Of a DNA stretch of 22,051 nt, positions 9,672 through 19,884 are shown in pieces (the first letter of the stretch is position 1; the number at the start of each line of letters is the position of its first letter). Position numbers and translations under genes: made by a program. The stretch is taken from positions 1 through 22,051 of the forward strand of contig JAQGAU010001011.1 in the NCBI GenBank assembly GCA_034698045.1, in the 5' to 3' direction. The DNA comes from Paramacrobiotus richtersi. Lineage: Eukaryota; Tardigrada; Eutardigrada; Parachela; Macrobiotidae. The notes beneath the pieces were generated by a model. That model did no database searches. It saw only the letters and a list, made by a program, of their open reading frames with translations, and was not told the DNA's origin.

Positions 9672-11977
9672 ATGAATGACGGCAGTTGCATTATGTTTCA
9701 TGATTATATTATCGTTGGCGGCGGAATTGCGGGAGTTTCCTGTGCTGAAACCGTGAGTTCCTCAGCTTTTGTTTTTGAATCGGACATTTCTTCTTGAAAC
9801 TTGTAAGTTGTTGCATGTACTTATGTGGCGCGTTCTAATTGCAAACATCGTTGCAGTTATCGGCGTTGGTCCCGCAATCGAAATCGATTTTGATTTCTGC
9901 ATCGCCTGTCGTTAAAGTCGCGACAAGATTTAAGCAGGTCCGAAATAATTTCTTCATATATAACAGAGTTTTTTAACTTTTGTGACACGCTGTTCGAGGA
10001 TTTTTAAGTTTATGCTTTTCGCAGCGTCGTACAGGAATAATTTCAATTTTTTTAGTTGACAAAAGTTTTGGAGGAATTTGACGTCGAAGAGCATTCTGTA
10101 GATGGAATTGGCCACCATATTGGGAATGTCGAAATCATTACGGGCGAAATCGTTGCTGTTTCCCCCGGTGATCACGTAAGTATTGCTCTGCTGACAAGTG
10201 AGTCGAATTTGTAGAAATTCGATTTGTAAATACCATGACTTTACAGACTGTCCGCCTTGCATCCGGCGTTGTTCTTAAGTATGGGAAACTCTGCCTATGT
10301 ACAGGAGGAAAACCTAAGGTGGTTGCAAATTGGTTTTGATTTTTGATGCTGTTTTTGGTGATAGCTTGTTCTGTTTGCAGCTTGTTAGTGAGAATAACCC
10401 GTTTGTCATCGGAATCCGCGACACCGAAACAGTACAGGCATGTAATATATGTTAGAATTCTTTCGCGAATTTTCGATGCATAAGTTCATTAATTTGTCTT
10501 TGAATTCTACAGGAGTTGCAGAAGCGTCTACATAATGCCGTACGGATCGTTATTGTCGGTAACGGTGGAATCGCAACAGAAATGGTCTCCGAGCTGGAGA
10601 ATATTGAGGTGGTGTGGGTGGTGAAACACAGATCCATCAGTGCGACATTCGTGGATGCAGGTGCGGCCGAATTTTTCCTGAAATCCTGGGATGCAAAACG
10701 GATACATCCCGAGAAAAATAAACATTCTCTTAAGCCATCTAAGCGGCTAAAATACACCGATTCCTCTTCCTTATCGTCCGCTTCGACCTTGGGCAGCGCA
10801 TTAGGACCTGATTGGGCAGGAAATGTTTTAATGAGTGGAAAATCAGATACGACTGGTTCATTGCAAATTGAGTATGAATGTGAAGTTGAGACTATCCTTA
10901 CTCCCGAGGAATGCCGAGAAAGGAGCACGGAAGCATGGGAAAATGGAAAATATCCTGTGTACACCCAGTTGACAAATGGGAAGATTATTGGCTGTGATTT
11001 CGTTGTCAGTGCGACCGGTGTGGTACCTAATGTGGATGTTATTCGCGGATGTATTCCAGATGAAGGTTTTGCTGTGGATGGCGGCATAAAAGTGAAAGAC
11101 AATATGGAAAGCGTTTTGGAAGATGTTTTTGTCGCCGGAGATGCCTGTACAGCAGCGTGGGAACCATCTCCACAGTGGATGCAGGTATCTGTGTTATAGG
11201 TGTCTAGTTATGGAAACAACATTTGCCAGTTAAAGCATAGGCGAGAAACATAATTTGCAATTGTATTCGTAATGTTGACAGGTATCTTAAATTGTACACC
11301 AGGTGCTTCACACAAATTCGGATGGAAAAAATATTTGTGTAAAATAGATTTGTTTCGTAGATGCGATTATGGACTCAGGCAAGACAAATGGGCTCTTATG
11401 CAGCGAAGTGCATGGTAGCCAAGACAAAGAATGAATCTGTGCATTTGGATTTCGCTTTCGAGATGTTTGCCCACATAACAAAATTCTTTGGATTCAAGGT
11501 AAGATTCATTCTGCTGCACTCCTGGCCACTCAGTTTTCGCAGCAATAACGCTTAATTGCAGTGAACTGGCTGTATGCATGTTTTTAAAGTTAACAAAGTC
11601 AGTATTGATAGTCTTAGTGCTTCATATTTCAAAAAAGACTACCTTTCGTCCTAATTATGGGCTTGTTTTGTGACCTTCAGATACTGCCGTAGGTATTGAT
11701 CTTTATTTGCGAACTTCTGGACTTCTAGGTTGTATTATTGGGTTTGTTCAATGGTCAGCGCTTGGATGATGAATATGAAATTTTACTCCGAATGACTATC
11801 GGAGAGGAATACATAAAGATTATCGTTAAAAATGGAAAAATTCAAGGAGCAGTGCTCATTGGTGACAGCGATCTCGAGGAAACTTTCGAAAATTTAATAC
11901 TTAATGGTACCGATGTTACGCCCTACGGTGAAGATCTGCTCAATCCTGATGTTGATATTGAAGATTATTTTGATTGA
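9672..11977 (+). CDS. PYROXD1: Pyridine nucleotide-disulfide oxidoreductase domain-containing protein 1 (PYROXD1), complete, 8 exons
   Basis: Exons: 9672-9752, 9857-9937, 10056-10175, 10247-10318, 10381-10437, 10513-11184, 11361-11498, 11729-11977. Every intron is phase 0; the sum is 1470 nt, so 489 aa (human 500). The start gives a short leader and then [16 protein letters not shown], the FAD-binding GxGxxG Rossmann motif (Gly16-Gly21). A second dinucleotide fold follows at [11 protein letters not shown] (about 148-158). [50 protein letters not shown] and the C-terminal [11 protein letters not shown]...DIEDYFD closely match human PYROXD1. The family lacks the CxxC redox pair of classical disulfide reductases. 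Human PYROXD1 is a nuclear-cytoplasmic FAD oxidoreductase linked to myopathy, reported to protect the tRNA ligase complex from oxidative inactivation. Intron 5 starts with GC. No broken or missing core motif is visible. Confidence 0.96.
10438..10512 (+). other. GC-AG intron in PYROXD1
   Basis: Exon 5 ends ACAGTACAG|GCATGT and exon 6 begins after TTCTACAG. The joined protein DTETVQ-ELQKRL matches DTDSAQEFQKQL of human PYROXD1 without a gap. The nearby GT (GCAT|GTAATA) would put exon 6 out of frame. The 75-nt intron therefore appears to use a GC donor. Confidence 0.75.
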
Positions 11978-12814
11978 ATACTCGATGTCGTTCGTATGTA
12001 TGCCAGTTTTAATTGTTAATCCAAATGTAATTGGTCTGTTCACTGCAGTCTGCAGAGAATAAAGATGGATTCACTGATTTATCCCCTATGCCTTACTTAA
12101 TATGTTTTTGTACTTATATTCAATCGGTTCTGAGAACCAGAGAAAAACAAAACATTTTTCTTTACATGTTTACTTATTGTCTGCCGACAATGAATTTCGA
12201 TTTTTTGTGATAAATTCTTATGTGATTGTTTTGATTTGAATATCTTTTGCACATATCATGTTTCCGCCGCTCGTTTATCTTCTTCGGTCGCTTAAATTCA
12301 TAAAACAAGTCGTTATCGCATAATGCCACGAGATTTTAAGATCAAAATGTGGCTTCCTAATTTCGAAAATATTAAGTTGCAGTACCTGTATGGCTTCAAC
12401 TTCATTCTACGCGTCGTTGTGGCCCGCTCTGGTAGTAAGCGACACAAAATTTGCGGCGACTGCAATTTATGGCGAGAAACTCGTGGCAGTAGTACTACTA
12501 CTGTAGTAGTCTCACCGAAAAATTCTGCGCATTGTCGTGCAGTTCAAGCTTTCATATGCGTTGCTTTGTGGGACAGTGGGATTCATGGATTAGTTCGTCA
12601 GAACGATGTTGCAAACCAGAAGCGTCTTTGCGAATCGAACGTTAGTTGCTAAGCCACGGTTCACATTCGCGTGGTGAGACCCAAGCTTTTTTCCTTACTG
12701 GTCTGCAGTCCAGCATCAGAAACAAATTTCAGTGCTTGCTAAAACTGCCCAATCAATCGAAAACAGGTTTTTTTCACATCCGTTTCCTGCAGAATTCGAG
12801 TAGTGATCAAAGAG
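11978..12814. other. PYROXD1 3' region and upstream region of the next gene
   Basis: AATAAA sits at 12058-12063, 80 nt after the PYROXD1 stop. A plus ORF of 109 codons at 12323-12652 has mixed composition, no recognised motif and no clear splice partner, so I do not call it a gene. A CTACTACTGTAGTAG-type palindromic run is near 12490-12510. TTTCCTGCAG at 12783-12792 is a plausible splice acceptor in the 5' leader of the gene that starts at 12815. Confidence 0.5.
12058..12063 (+). terminator. PYROXD1 polyadenylation signal AATAAA
   Basis: Canonical hexamer 80 nt downstream of the PYROXD1 TGA, followed within 40 nt by T/G-rich sequence. Position and context fit a cleavage signal well. Confidence 0.7.
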
Positions 12815-15202
12815 ATGGCATCCGGTGAAGTAGGCGTTGAGCCTCCGCTGAAAGCGCTGGCTGGAGGTATGAACCCAGGTCGCATACTGTCGTCTACTGT
12901 TCTTCTGAGTACTTTCAAAGTATCAGTAATATTGTGATTTTTGTGTAGATCATTCTGATTTGCAATCTGGAGATGAGTCGCATAAAGCATCGTTTCTTAT
13001 TCGATCTTTTGAAGAGCGCTATGCCCCCAAAAAGTCGGAACACTCACCAGGTACTTATGTTCGCAATACAGAATTGATGTGCCATGACCTCTGTAAACAT
13101 CCATCAGTTTTGCAGTTTGCTGTTGATTAATGAAACCTGGATTAGTAAAAATATTAGAGAACGTATTCGCAGGAAAAAAAGATTCGACCGTGTTAAATAC
13201 ATTTTTAAGCTTTTCGCAGTACGCATGATTATATGAGGATTAGGACAAACCACAGGGAACAGTTGCGTAATAAAATCGTCGGTACTTCTATAGATGATTT
13301 TGTTGCGCAGGTATTCCCGGGATCTCTGCAGCATGAATGCACGATTTCGAATCGTCATTCCCAAGAATAAATGCATGTGGTGCGAAATTTTGCGTATTTT
13401 TCTGGGTTATTTAATCTTTGATTTTTTTAATTCTTTACGTCTAGCAATGTATCACTTATTCTCGTGAAATCGAGTAATTACAAATCATCACACTGCACCG
13501 GAAACGACTAACAATCAGTTCGATCCTGTTTTAACAGAACGCTCTTGGAATCGAAAACCGGGTGGAACCCAGTCTGTTCCTAGTTATGGACTTCACCAGT
13601 ACTCGGCAACAGATGAGAATGACAGACTGGACCAGTTAGCGGCCAAGGAGCTGCAATCTATAATCGACTCTGTGAGCAATCTACCAGATGGTGGTACACC
13701 ACAAAACACTCCGGAACCGGAATGTACGGTGACGACTCGCACCATTACGGATCCCGAAGACGGGACGATTTACTCGGAATGTTGCGTTTATTCTGTGGAT
13801 GGTCCCAACACATGCACATCCATCACACGTATCACCACTTCCGATGATTACGAAGACGAACATGTTGTTCACACACAAACAGTCGAAAAGGTATAATTGA
13901 TAGTGTTTGTTATGTTTAATGTTTCTCGAGTAACAAGTTCATCAGCCATATGTCTGTATATTATAGCACTTTATCAGCCACGAAGAAAAGGAAGCTGTTG
14001 TGGATGATGTAATAGGTCATATTGTCCGTGAATCCGCTGTAGAAGAGTTCCAGTCATCACATGCCTATGAAAACTTTGAATCGCTGAGTACTGAGAACAA
14101 TGGATTTGGCAGTAGCTTACGGGTGATCCAACCAAGCAAGCTCGAAGCGGTTCCACCGGCACTTCCGGTGTCTCCATTAGTTGATGTGAAACCGTTGTCC
14201 GGGTATGATACTCCAAAAGTTCAGGTAAGATCGCTTTTTTCCATCTACTTAAAGCATTTATGATTTAATAAGTTAAAAAAGTTCATACATTACAGGAAGT
14301 TGTATCCAAAGAATCCACAGCCTTGAATGCGGGTATGTGTATAGATTTGTTTCATACGGATAGATAAAAGCACATTCGCTAGCTTAACCTTTGTGGGTTT
14401 TTGGTTAATTAATTCGCATTTTTTAGCCATGCCAAGTTTGGTATTACTGCCGGTCGATCCTGACGCCGAAGTCCTTGATTGGTGGTGTGTAATACGAGTA
14501 TGAGTTCTCGAAATCTGTACTCATATGTGTTCGATTGTTGTACAGGTGGTTGGTGTCGTCCAGTGAGCCTCGAACTAAGAACCGTGTTGTCCTGCACTTC
14601 GAGCCAGAGTATTTGAAGATTACTTACAAATTTCTCAATATGGTAAGCGGTCTGTTTTAAATTTCAGTTGCATTATCTGAATCAGTGCATGGCATGACCT
14701 CGACAGAAAGAAGCATGAATAGTTTGCACATCTTACTGTTCCATATTAATACTTAGTAATCAGTACATATTCGTGTTTGGTATCATCAGTTTATCGTTAC
14801 TGGATCGTGGAGTTAATGATTATACAGTACGTAATAATATTGGAAGCATCGTGAATCCTTTCGTGTACGATACGTAGTGACTACGTACAGTGAAACGGGT
14901 AATATTTACACTTATATGGTTTGTTAGGTGCTGATGCGTCGACTACTGTGTGTCGGTAAACTATGTAGCGGGAATCAACGTTGTTATTGCTGTTGCAGGC
15001 CCCGATTAGAATCCCGATAACGGAAGTTGTTGTGGAAATTCCAAAATCTCGTAAACTCTGGCGCAGACTGTCGCAACGGCGTATGTTCCTTTGTCAAGGA
15101 TTGGCCAAACTGGAACTAGTGGCGGCGCTAAAATGCGATCGGGACCGCTTTATATCGCGGTTGGCAAACGCATCTCCAGAGAGTCTGCCATTCCTGAAAT
15201 AA
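12815..15202 (+). CDS. Unrecognised 386-aa protein, 8 exons
   Basis: Exons: 12815-12866, 12949-13050, 13538-13890, 13967-14224, 14296-14332, 14427-14484, 14546-14642, 14999-15202. All phases close with GT-AG borders; 1161 nt in total. The start ATG (MASGEVGVEPPLK) is in fair context. Residues 1-130 are hydrophilic and Ser/Pro-rich, predicted disordered. At about 115-170 two Thr-rich beta-like segments resemble each other (TVTTRTITDPEDG and TSITRITTSDDYED). An acidic helical stretch follows (EEKEAVVDDVIGHIVRESAVEEF). The C-terminal third is more folded: LDWWWLVSSSE, then VVLHFEPEYLKITYKFLNM and IPITEVVVEIPKS, with alternating strand-like residues. There is no signal peptide or membrane segment. 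I do not recognise the family. The splice around the WWW run (TG|GTGTGT) is the least secure, and the last exon has a rival frame (15055-15372). Confidence 0.6.
14871..14887. repeat. 8+1+8 perfect palindrome in the last intron of the unrecognised gene
   Basis: TACGTAGT-G-ACTACGTA reads the same on both strands around a single central base. It lies in the 356-nt last intron. Function is unknown and chance is possible in this TACG-rich DNA. Confidence 0.5.
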
Positions 15203-15372
15203 CGGTTATTTGCGGTACATACGACCCGGAGTATTCCCTAATTTTTCGCAACATTCAGGGATATTTGTTTGCATGTACGGACCGTGCAAACAATTCATTT
15301 TGCACGGTCCGCATACGGGCGTACTGCGCACTGCAAAATATGCCGGACGAGCACAATGCGGAGAGCGGTTAA
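15055..15372 (+). other. Second long open frame overlapping and extending past the last exon of the unrecognised gene
   Basis: In the frame one base behind the spliced frame, codons are open from 15055 to a TAA at 15370-15372. The residues look protein-like: PLSRIGQTGTSGGAKMR, then GPLYIAVGKRISRESAIPEI and TVICGTYDPEYS. The LYIAVGKR...IPEITVI pattern echoes LKITYKF...IPITEVVVEI in the upstream frame, as if two repeats of one beta-hairpin fold were split between frames. It can be reached in phase by the weak acceptor GGCGCAG ending at 15066, or by a one-base indel. It may equally be a chance frame. Confidence 0.4.
15278..15311. repeat. 13-bp perfect inverted repeat with 8-nt loop
   Basis: CGGACCGTGCAAA at 15278-15290 pairs perfectly with TTTGCACGGTCCG at 15299-15311 around the loop CAATTCAT. 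It lies 76 nt past the stop of the spliced frame, so in the probable 3' UTR, or inside the alternative frame if that is the coding one. It is the strongest short hairpin I noticed in the window. Confidence 0.85.
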
Positions 15373-16289
15373 ATTACATGTTCGCTTTACTTTCTGCTGC
15401 TGTTTATATGTAGCATTTATATTTTGTATATTATTATGGTATGTAATGTAGGCAATGCTGTTTTTAACTCTGTACTGTCTTTTGTTTCGCAGAGTTGTTG
15501 AGATATTAATTAATATTGTTGAAATCAGAGTGCAAAAATGAACGCGAATTCCATTAGGTAGCACTACTTCTACTGAACAACCATTACAATGACAGTTACT
15601 GTCATATACTATTCGCATAAATATACGACCTTTACGAGCAAAATAGAAAAACCTATAAATACAGAGCAATTTTTTACTTTATAACAGTACAGAGGATGAA
15701 AAAATTTTTCAAGTTATCAGCTTGTAGCATTTGCTTTAATTTTTAGTGGCGAAATCGATGCTGATCTGCAGAAGCAACCGTTTGAGTTTATGAAACTTGT
15801 TTTAATTGGAATAATTCGTAACTATAATCGAAATACTGTCATTATTATTGTGGCAATTTGTTTTCTGATGGCATTGAATGACGTGCTGCGGCGCCTTTGC
15901 ATCGTTTAAGTACAATGGAAATCGAAAGTTGGAATCCCGTGGATGGGTGACTCATCACTTCAGCGCGATGTTCACAAAGCAGTGCCTCGTTTGTGAGTCA
16001 GGGCTTTCGCACCGTGTGTTACGACGTACTGTTTGCTTTGGATTTTATCACGATCGGCTCCATTTTGCTTTAATTCGGATGGTCGGATCAGCCGAATAAG
16101 AAAAACGTTGGTACCATTGATATTTTACAGTCACTATTATTTCAGCAGCAGATCGTCTAATATTTCGTTCGAGCTTTTCAGTACTTGTCAACAGCCCATC
16201 CGAGTTTGTGCTCTCTAATAGAGTTTATCGTTTTTTTTATAATCTGAACCAGTACATTGTTCGGGAGTCGAGGCTAGAAGTGTAAAACC
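15373..16289. other. Intergenic region upstream of the myosin light chain gene
   Basis: No supported exon on either strand. The minus ORF at 15295-15669 overlaps the hairpin and AT-rich DNA and has no protein-like features. It should contain the 3' end of the preceding gene (no canonical AATAAA seen) and the promoter and leader of the myosin light chain gene. The leader runs into the strong start context AAAACCATGG. Confidence 0.5.
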
Positions 16290-17623
16290 ATGGTTGCGCA
16301 GCAGACTTTCAACGAGCAGCAAATTGCGGATTTTCAGGAGGCGTTTTCCTTGTTTGACAACAAAGGAGACGGTAAAATTTTCGCAGGTCAGCTCGGAGAG
16401 GTTCTTAGAGCTTTGGGACAAAATCCAACCGAGGCCGAAGTACGGAAATATCAGCAGCAGTACAAGCCTGACCAAAGGATTAGCTTCGACGTTTTCCTAC
16501 CAATTCTGCACGAATTCTCCCGTTCCAAAGAACCATACTCCTACGACGGATTTATTGAAGGTACAACATACCTTGAGAAATACGGTTTGCGTAATTTTTG
16601 AGGCACATTGATATGACCTTGAACACTGACCGTAATTTGACGTACGAAGGACTGGAATGTGAGATTTAGATTTACAGTACGAGTAAACAATCACACAGTG
16701 GCTGTGGACCTGCGCTTTCGCTTCCGACCTTTGGTGACAGCTGGATGATTTTTCCCTTTGGTTTCGTTCAGGATGTCTGATTCGTATAGAAGAACTTAGA
16801 AGTGAATCAAGTGATGTAGGTCTCACAACAGACTTGGATCTACTTCGCAGGAGTGTAACTATTAGATATTAGTATGTATTAGTTAATTAGTGGCTATTTA
16901 ATTCACTTTTGACTAATTTACTGTTCGAGAGTGGCAGGTTCCTGAAGACACAGAAAGCGAATTAAGAGTTTGCTCATTTATATAAATATAATGGTTTAAT
17001 TTGAGCTAAAAATGGGCACAATAATAACGTTAATTATTAACCGTTTATAGTCAAGCGTACCAATTGTCTTTCTCTTATAATCAGTCATCAGCGATTCAGC
17101 TGTATCACATTTTAATGATGATGAATGAGTGGGATCTAACTTACTTCTAGTTATTTCTTGATTTCCGGATAAGTTTAATATATTAGCAGATTATCAAAGA
17201 TGAACAATTAAATGATGTTGCTTCCGAAAGAAACAGACTGAGCTGTAGATGATTAGCAGTAGTCATAAAAGGACCAATTCAGATTACCTAGTATGATGAT
17301 TTCCAGAATTTTTTAACAAAAACTGGGGCTCATTGATAATTTGCTGTATTTAGCTGTGTCCTTTAGCTTGTAAGTTGATGCACTCCGAAGTAGGGATTTT
17401 ACGGGTGAAAAACCGTGAAATAATATATTCTTTTTTTGTAGGACTGCGTCACTTTGACACTGAGGGGAATGGCCTTATCAAAACCTCGGAATTGCGCCAT
17501 TTATTGACCACATTGGGAGACAAGCTGACGGAAGATGAATTTAAGGATCTTATTAGTGGACACGAAGACAGTAATGGGAATATCAACTACGAAGACTTCA
17601 TCAAGAATCTGATGAGCGCTTGA
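16290..17623 (+). CDS. MYL6-like (Mlc1-like): Essential (alkali) myosin light chain, complete, 2 exons
   Basis: Exon 1 is 16290-16560, ending phase 1 at GAAG|GTACAA. Exon 2 is 17442-17623 after TTTTTTTGTAG. The sum is 453 nt, so 150 aa (human MYL6 151). Residues 11-35 form the first EF-hand, [20 protein letters not shown] (loop from Asp23), followed by [13 protein letters not shown] as in MYL6. The C-terminal lobe has the degenerate [15 protein letters not shown] loop, [13 protein letters not shown] and [14 protein letters not shown]. Essential light chains wrap the first IQ motif of the conventional myosin II heavy-chain neck and stiffen the lever arm. Most animal copies have lost calcium binding at several loops, and the loops here look similarly partial. 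Start context ACCATGG is strong. Only one 3' exon was found, so there is no sign of the alternative C-terminal exons known in some animals. Confidence 0.95.
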
Positions 17624-18636
17624 CGTTGGGGAATGAACTTTCCTACTTCTGCAGTGTATCTCTCGAATTTTCTTCCTATTGTTTTTATTTCCTCAGGTTG
17701 TCGCTTGTAAATCTCTTCGTCTCTGACGCTCTTGTTGTTGCATTTTTATTCGTGAATCTTATGGTGGTACATTATGGTGCTCTAGTGAAGCCATCGTTGT
17801 GAATTTGTAAGGGTGACTGTATCCCACATTCCACGGCGCCTGAAACCTTTTTCTTCTACAGCTTGCTTTTTTTAGTCGATTTGCATGGCCTTATGGATCG
17901 TGTGCGTTGAACAAATGGTATCTAGCTGACTGCCTGATGAATAGATCTTAATAAGAAATGAAAGTATTTCAGATGTTTCTGTATTAATTTGTGTGGAGAT
18001 GCTGATTACAACTAACAAGATCGCAATTAATAATTGAATAGCTGTAATAAGCCGTAAAGGGATTTTCTACGACGATATAATTCTGCAAGATGGTATGAAT
18101 TTGTCCAGAAATCCGCTAGTGTGCGGAAAGCGGTGGATCGCATTGTTTCATTGTGGTAGTATTGATAATCGATGAATTTCTCGCAGACTCGACGTACTAA
18201 ATTTCCAAACGATCATCAATTCATCATAATTATGTAATCTGTCTTTAACAGTTTTTTCATAGACCATGTTTTATTTACTTGACAACTCGTTTCTTTATCT
18301 GTTCGGGATGTCTTCGGCAGTGCAATACAGTAAGGTACGGCCACATAATTTAATGCCGACAATTCTTGCAATAAAGATTAATGTCTTTGCAGAAAGCCGA
18401 CAATTTTTCTCAAACCGCTCTATAAAACTTTTATCCAATCACAGAAAAACGACCAAATATTCGTGTATGCGAGCAATACTGTACACGTCGCTAACGAAAA
18501 GACAGACTGGCAAGAGATCAAAAACTAAAAACTAAAAAAAGCCCTCGGATAATAAGCAGATAAGAAGTTGCTCGTTCGTAAAGTAATGCTGATTTTAGAA
18601 CGATGCGGGTGGGATTTCCAACGTAGGTTCCGGGAA
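17624..18636. other. Convergent 3' region of myosin light chain (plus) and RhoGAP (minus)
   Basis: No supported exon. Candidate polyadenylation hexamers occur for both strands: TTTATT (AATAAA on minus) at 18270-18275, about 360 nt past the RhoGAP stop, and AATAAA on plus at 18370-18375, about 750 nt past the light-chain stop. If both are used, the two 3' UTRs overlap by roughly 100 nt. The plus ORFs at 17620-17802 and 18266-18535 are AT-rich, hydrophobic or basic, and not gene-like. Confidence 0.45.
18270..18275 (-). terminator. Candidate RhoGAP polyadenylation signal (AATAAA on minus)
   Basis: TTTATT on plus, about 360 nt downstream of the RhoGAP stop on the minus strand. Supported by position only. 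Confidence 0.4.
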
Positions 18637-19692
18637 TTAAGCCATTTCGACATGGTACCCGTAGTTGTCGATGAGAAGCTCAACCACCATGTTGCGGAAC
18701 TTGACATCATCCACAACCACGTCCACCGCCCCGGCGCGCTCCTCCTGCTGTCGCAACAACGTCGGACCGAAACAGACTGCCAAATTGGCCACGGTCATCT
18801 CGTTCGTGACCGCGTGACCAGCCACATTGACTAAATGTCGAATAATCAGGCTCAGCATCCGGAAATTGTCGGCCGGCAGCCGACGTATCAGCGTCCAAAC
18901 CGTCTTGACACGTCGGCTTTTATCCTCACTTTTGACAGCAGCCACCAGGTCTTTATGCAGGCGAAAGGCAATTAAGGGTTCGGACAGTAATCGGAAATAC
19001 GTTTTCAGTGCGCTGGTCACCGTCCGGATGTTCACGTCGGGCTGGTCCACAAGGTTCGGTGCAGGCGATGCATCTTCAAAAAACGCTTCCAACAATCGGG
19101 AAACCTTGGAACTTACACCCTCCACACGGAACAATCCCTTTGTATTCAGTCCTTCACTTTCGATAAAATCGATGCATTCTTCGACAAAAGTGAATCCGCG
19201 CTGGTCGACCATATATCCAGGCTTCTGCTTCCCTTTGAACTGGTAAAGAAGAGGGATTTCCGGTCCCGCGCGTTTCTCCCCCTTCCCCATTCCCCCGGGG
19301 GAGCTGCTGGGTGGTCCCCCCGGCGGCGGCAGCTGCTCCGGGTGCAGGTCGAAGTTTATCTTGAGCGGCTTGATGCCCGCCTCCCATTCCGGCCCGCCAT
19401 CCCCGGCCCGCCATGATCCCCGACTGCCCCGGCACAGCTTCCAGCGTCGCGGCGAACTCCAGTTGTCCTTCCACGCCTGCAGCGCTTTCTTGTGGCTGCC
19501 CACCGTGCTTTTCGCCTGTTCATCGCGGGCCGTCTCGGGGCGCACACGTTTAGCCGATGGGGGCGGACTGGTGTCGCAGGCGTCTTTGCGCTTCCCGCGG
19601 AATAGCTTGGTCCAAGGTGCTGACGTAGCCATTTCACTGCTTTCATTCATTTCCATCAGCGGATGGCTGAACATGACCATCACAATCAGCAA
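18637..19692 (-). CDS. RhoGAP protein of GRAF/oligophrenin type, single large exon
   Basis: A 351-codon minus-strand frame. The RhoGAP domain fills about residues 166-345: GLFRVEG with the arginine finger (Arg189), SALKTYFRLLSEPL with the conserved Lys230, MTVANLAVCFGPTLLR with the conserved Asn303, and VKFRNMVVELLIDNY. These blocks are closest to GRAF (ARHGAP26/10/42) and OPHN1, so it should stimulate GTP hydrolysis on Rho/Cdc42-type GTPases. The N-terminal 160 residues are basic and Pro/Gly-rich (LPPPGGPPSSSPGG), with KKALQAWKDNW at 68-78 and a possible nuclear-type cluster (KRVRPETARDE). No BAR, PH or SH3 domain is seen, and the stop falls just after the GAP fold. The start is ambiguous: Met at 19692, 19632 (MATSAPW) or between, or the exon may begin at an acceptor (GTTCAG, exon from 19666) with earlier exons upstream. 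DNA at 19250-19620 is markedly GC-richer than its surroundings. Confidence 0.85.
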   Translation of the reverse strand: MLIVMVMFSHPLMEMNESSEMATSAPWTKLFRGKRKDACDTSPPPSAKRVRPETARDEQAKSTVGSHKKALQAWKDNWSSPRRWKLCRGSRGSWRAGDGGPEWEAGIKPLKINFDLHPEQLPPPGGPPSSSPGGMGKGEKRAGPEIPLLYQFKGKQKPGYMVDQRGFTFVEECIDFIESEGLNTKGLFRVEGVSSKVSRLLEAFFEDASPAPNLVDQPDVNIRTVTSALKTYFRLLSEPLIAFRLHKDLVAAVKSEDKSRRVKTVWTLIRRLPADNFRMLSLIIRHLVNVAGHAVTNEMTVANLAVCFGPTLLRQQEERAGAVDVVVDDVKFRNMVVELLIDNYGYHVEMA

Positions 19693-19884
19693 AATAAGTT
19701 GGAAACATCAGTAAATACCAGCACAGTGACATAAAACATTAAAAGCGAAAAATGCAATGGATATTACAGAAACCATGATTTCATTAAAAAAGACAAAGCC
19801 AGAAATCCAAAACCTGACAAATTTTAATTTAATTGGTGGATTTTTTCCTCTAGCAGACGAAGATTCGGATGCTTTCGAATTTCC

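Noticed and set aside
10452..11102. Minus ORF of 216 codons
   Set aside because: It is the antisense shadow of PYROXD1 exon 6.
12323..12652. Plus ORF of 109 codons
   Set aside because: No motif, irregular composition and no good splice or leader context; a chance ORF is likelier.
14999..15202. Programmed -1 ribosomal frameshift in the last exon
   Set aside because: No slippery heptamer in the required register lies after the stop at 15052 that closes the second frame; an indel or alternative splicing is simpler.
16290..16601. Unspliced 103-codon light-chain frame as a short protein
   Set aside because: The last residues come from reading into the intron. The donor GAAG|GTACAA and exon 2 give a normal-length essential light chain.
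18266..18535. Plus ORF of 89 codons between the light chain and RhoGAP genes
   Set aside because: AT-rich, basic and low-complexity, with no homologous features.
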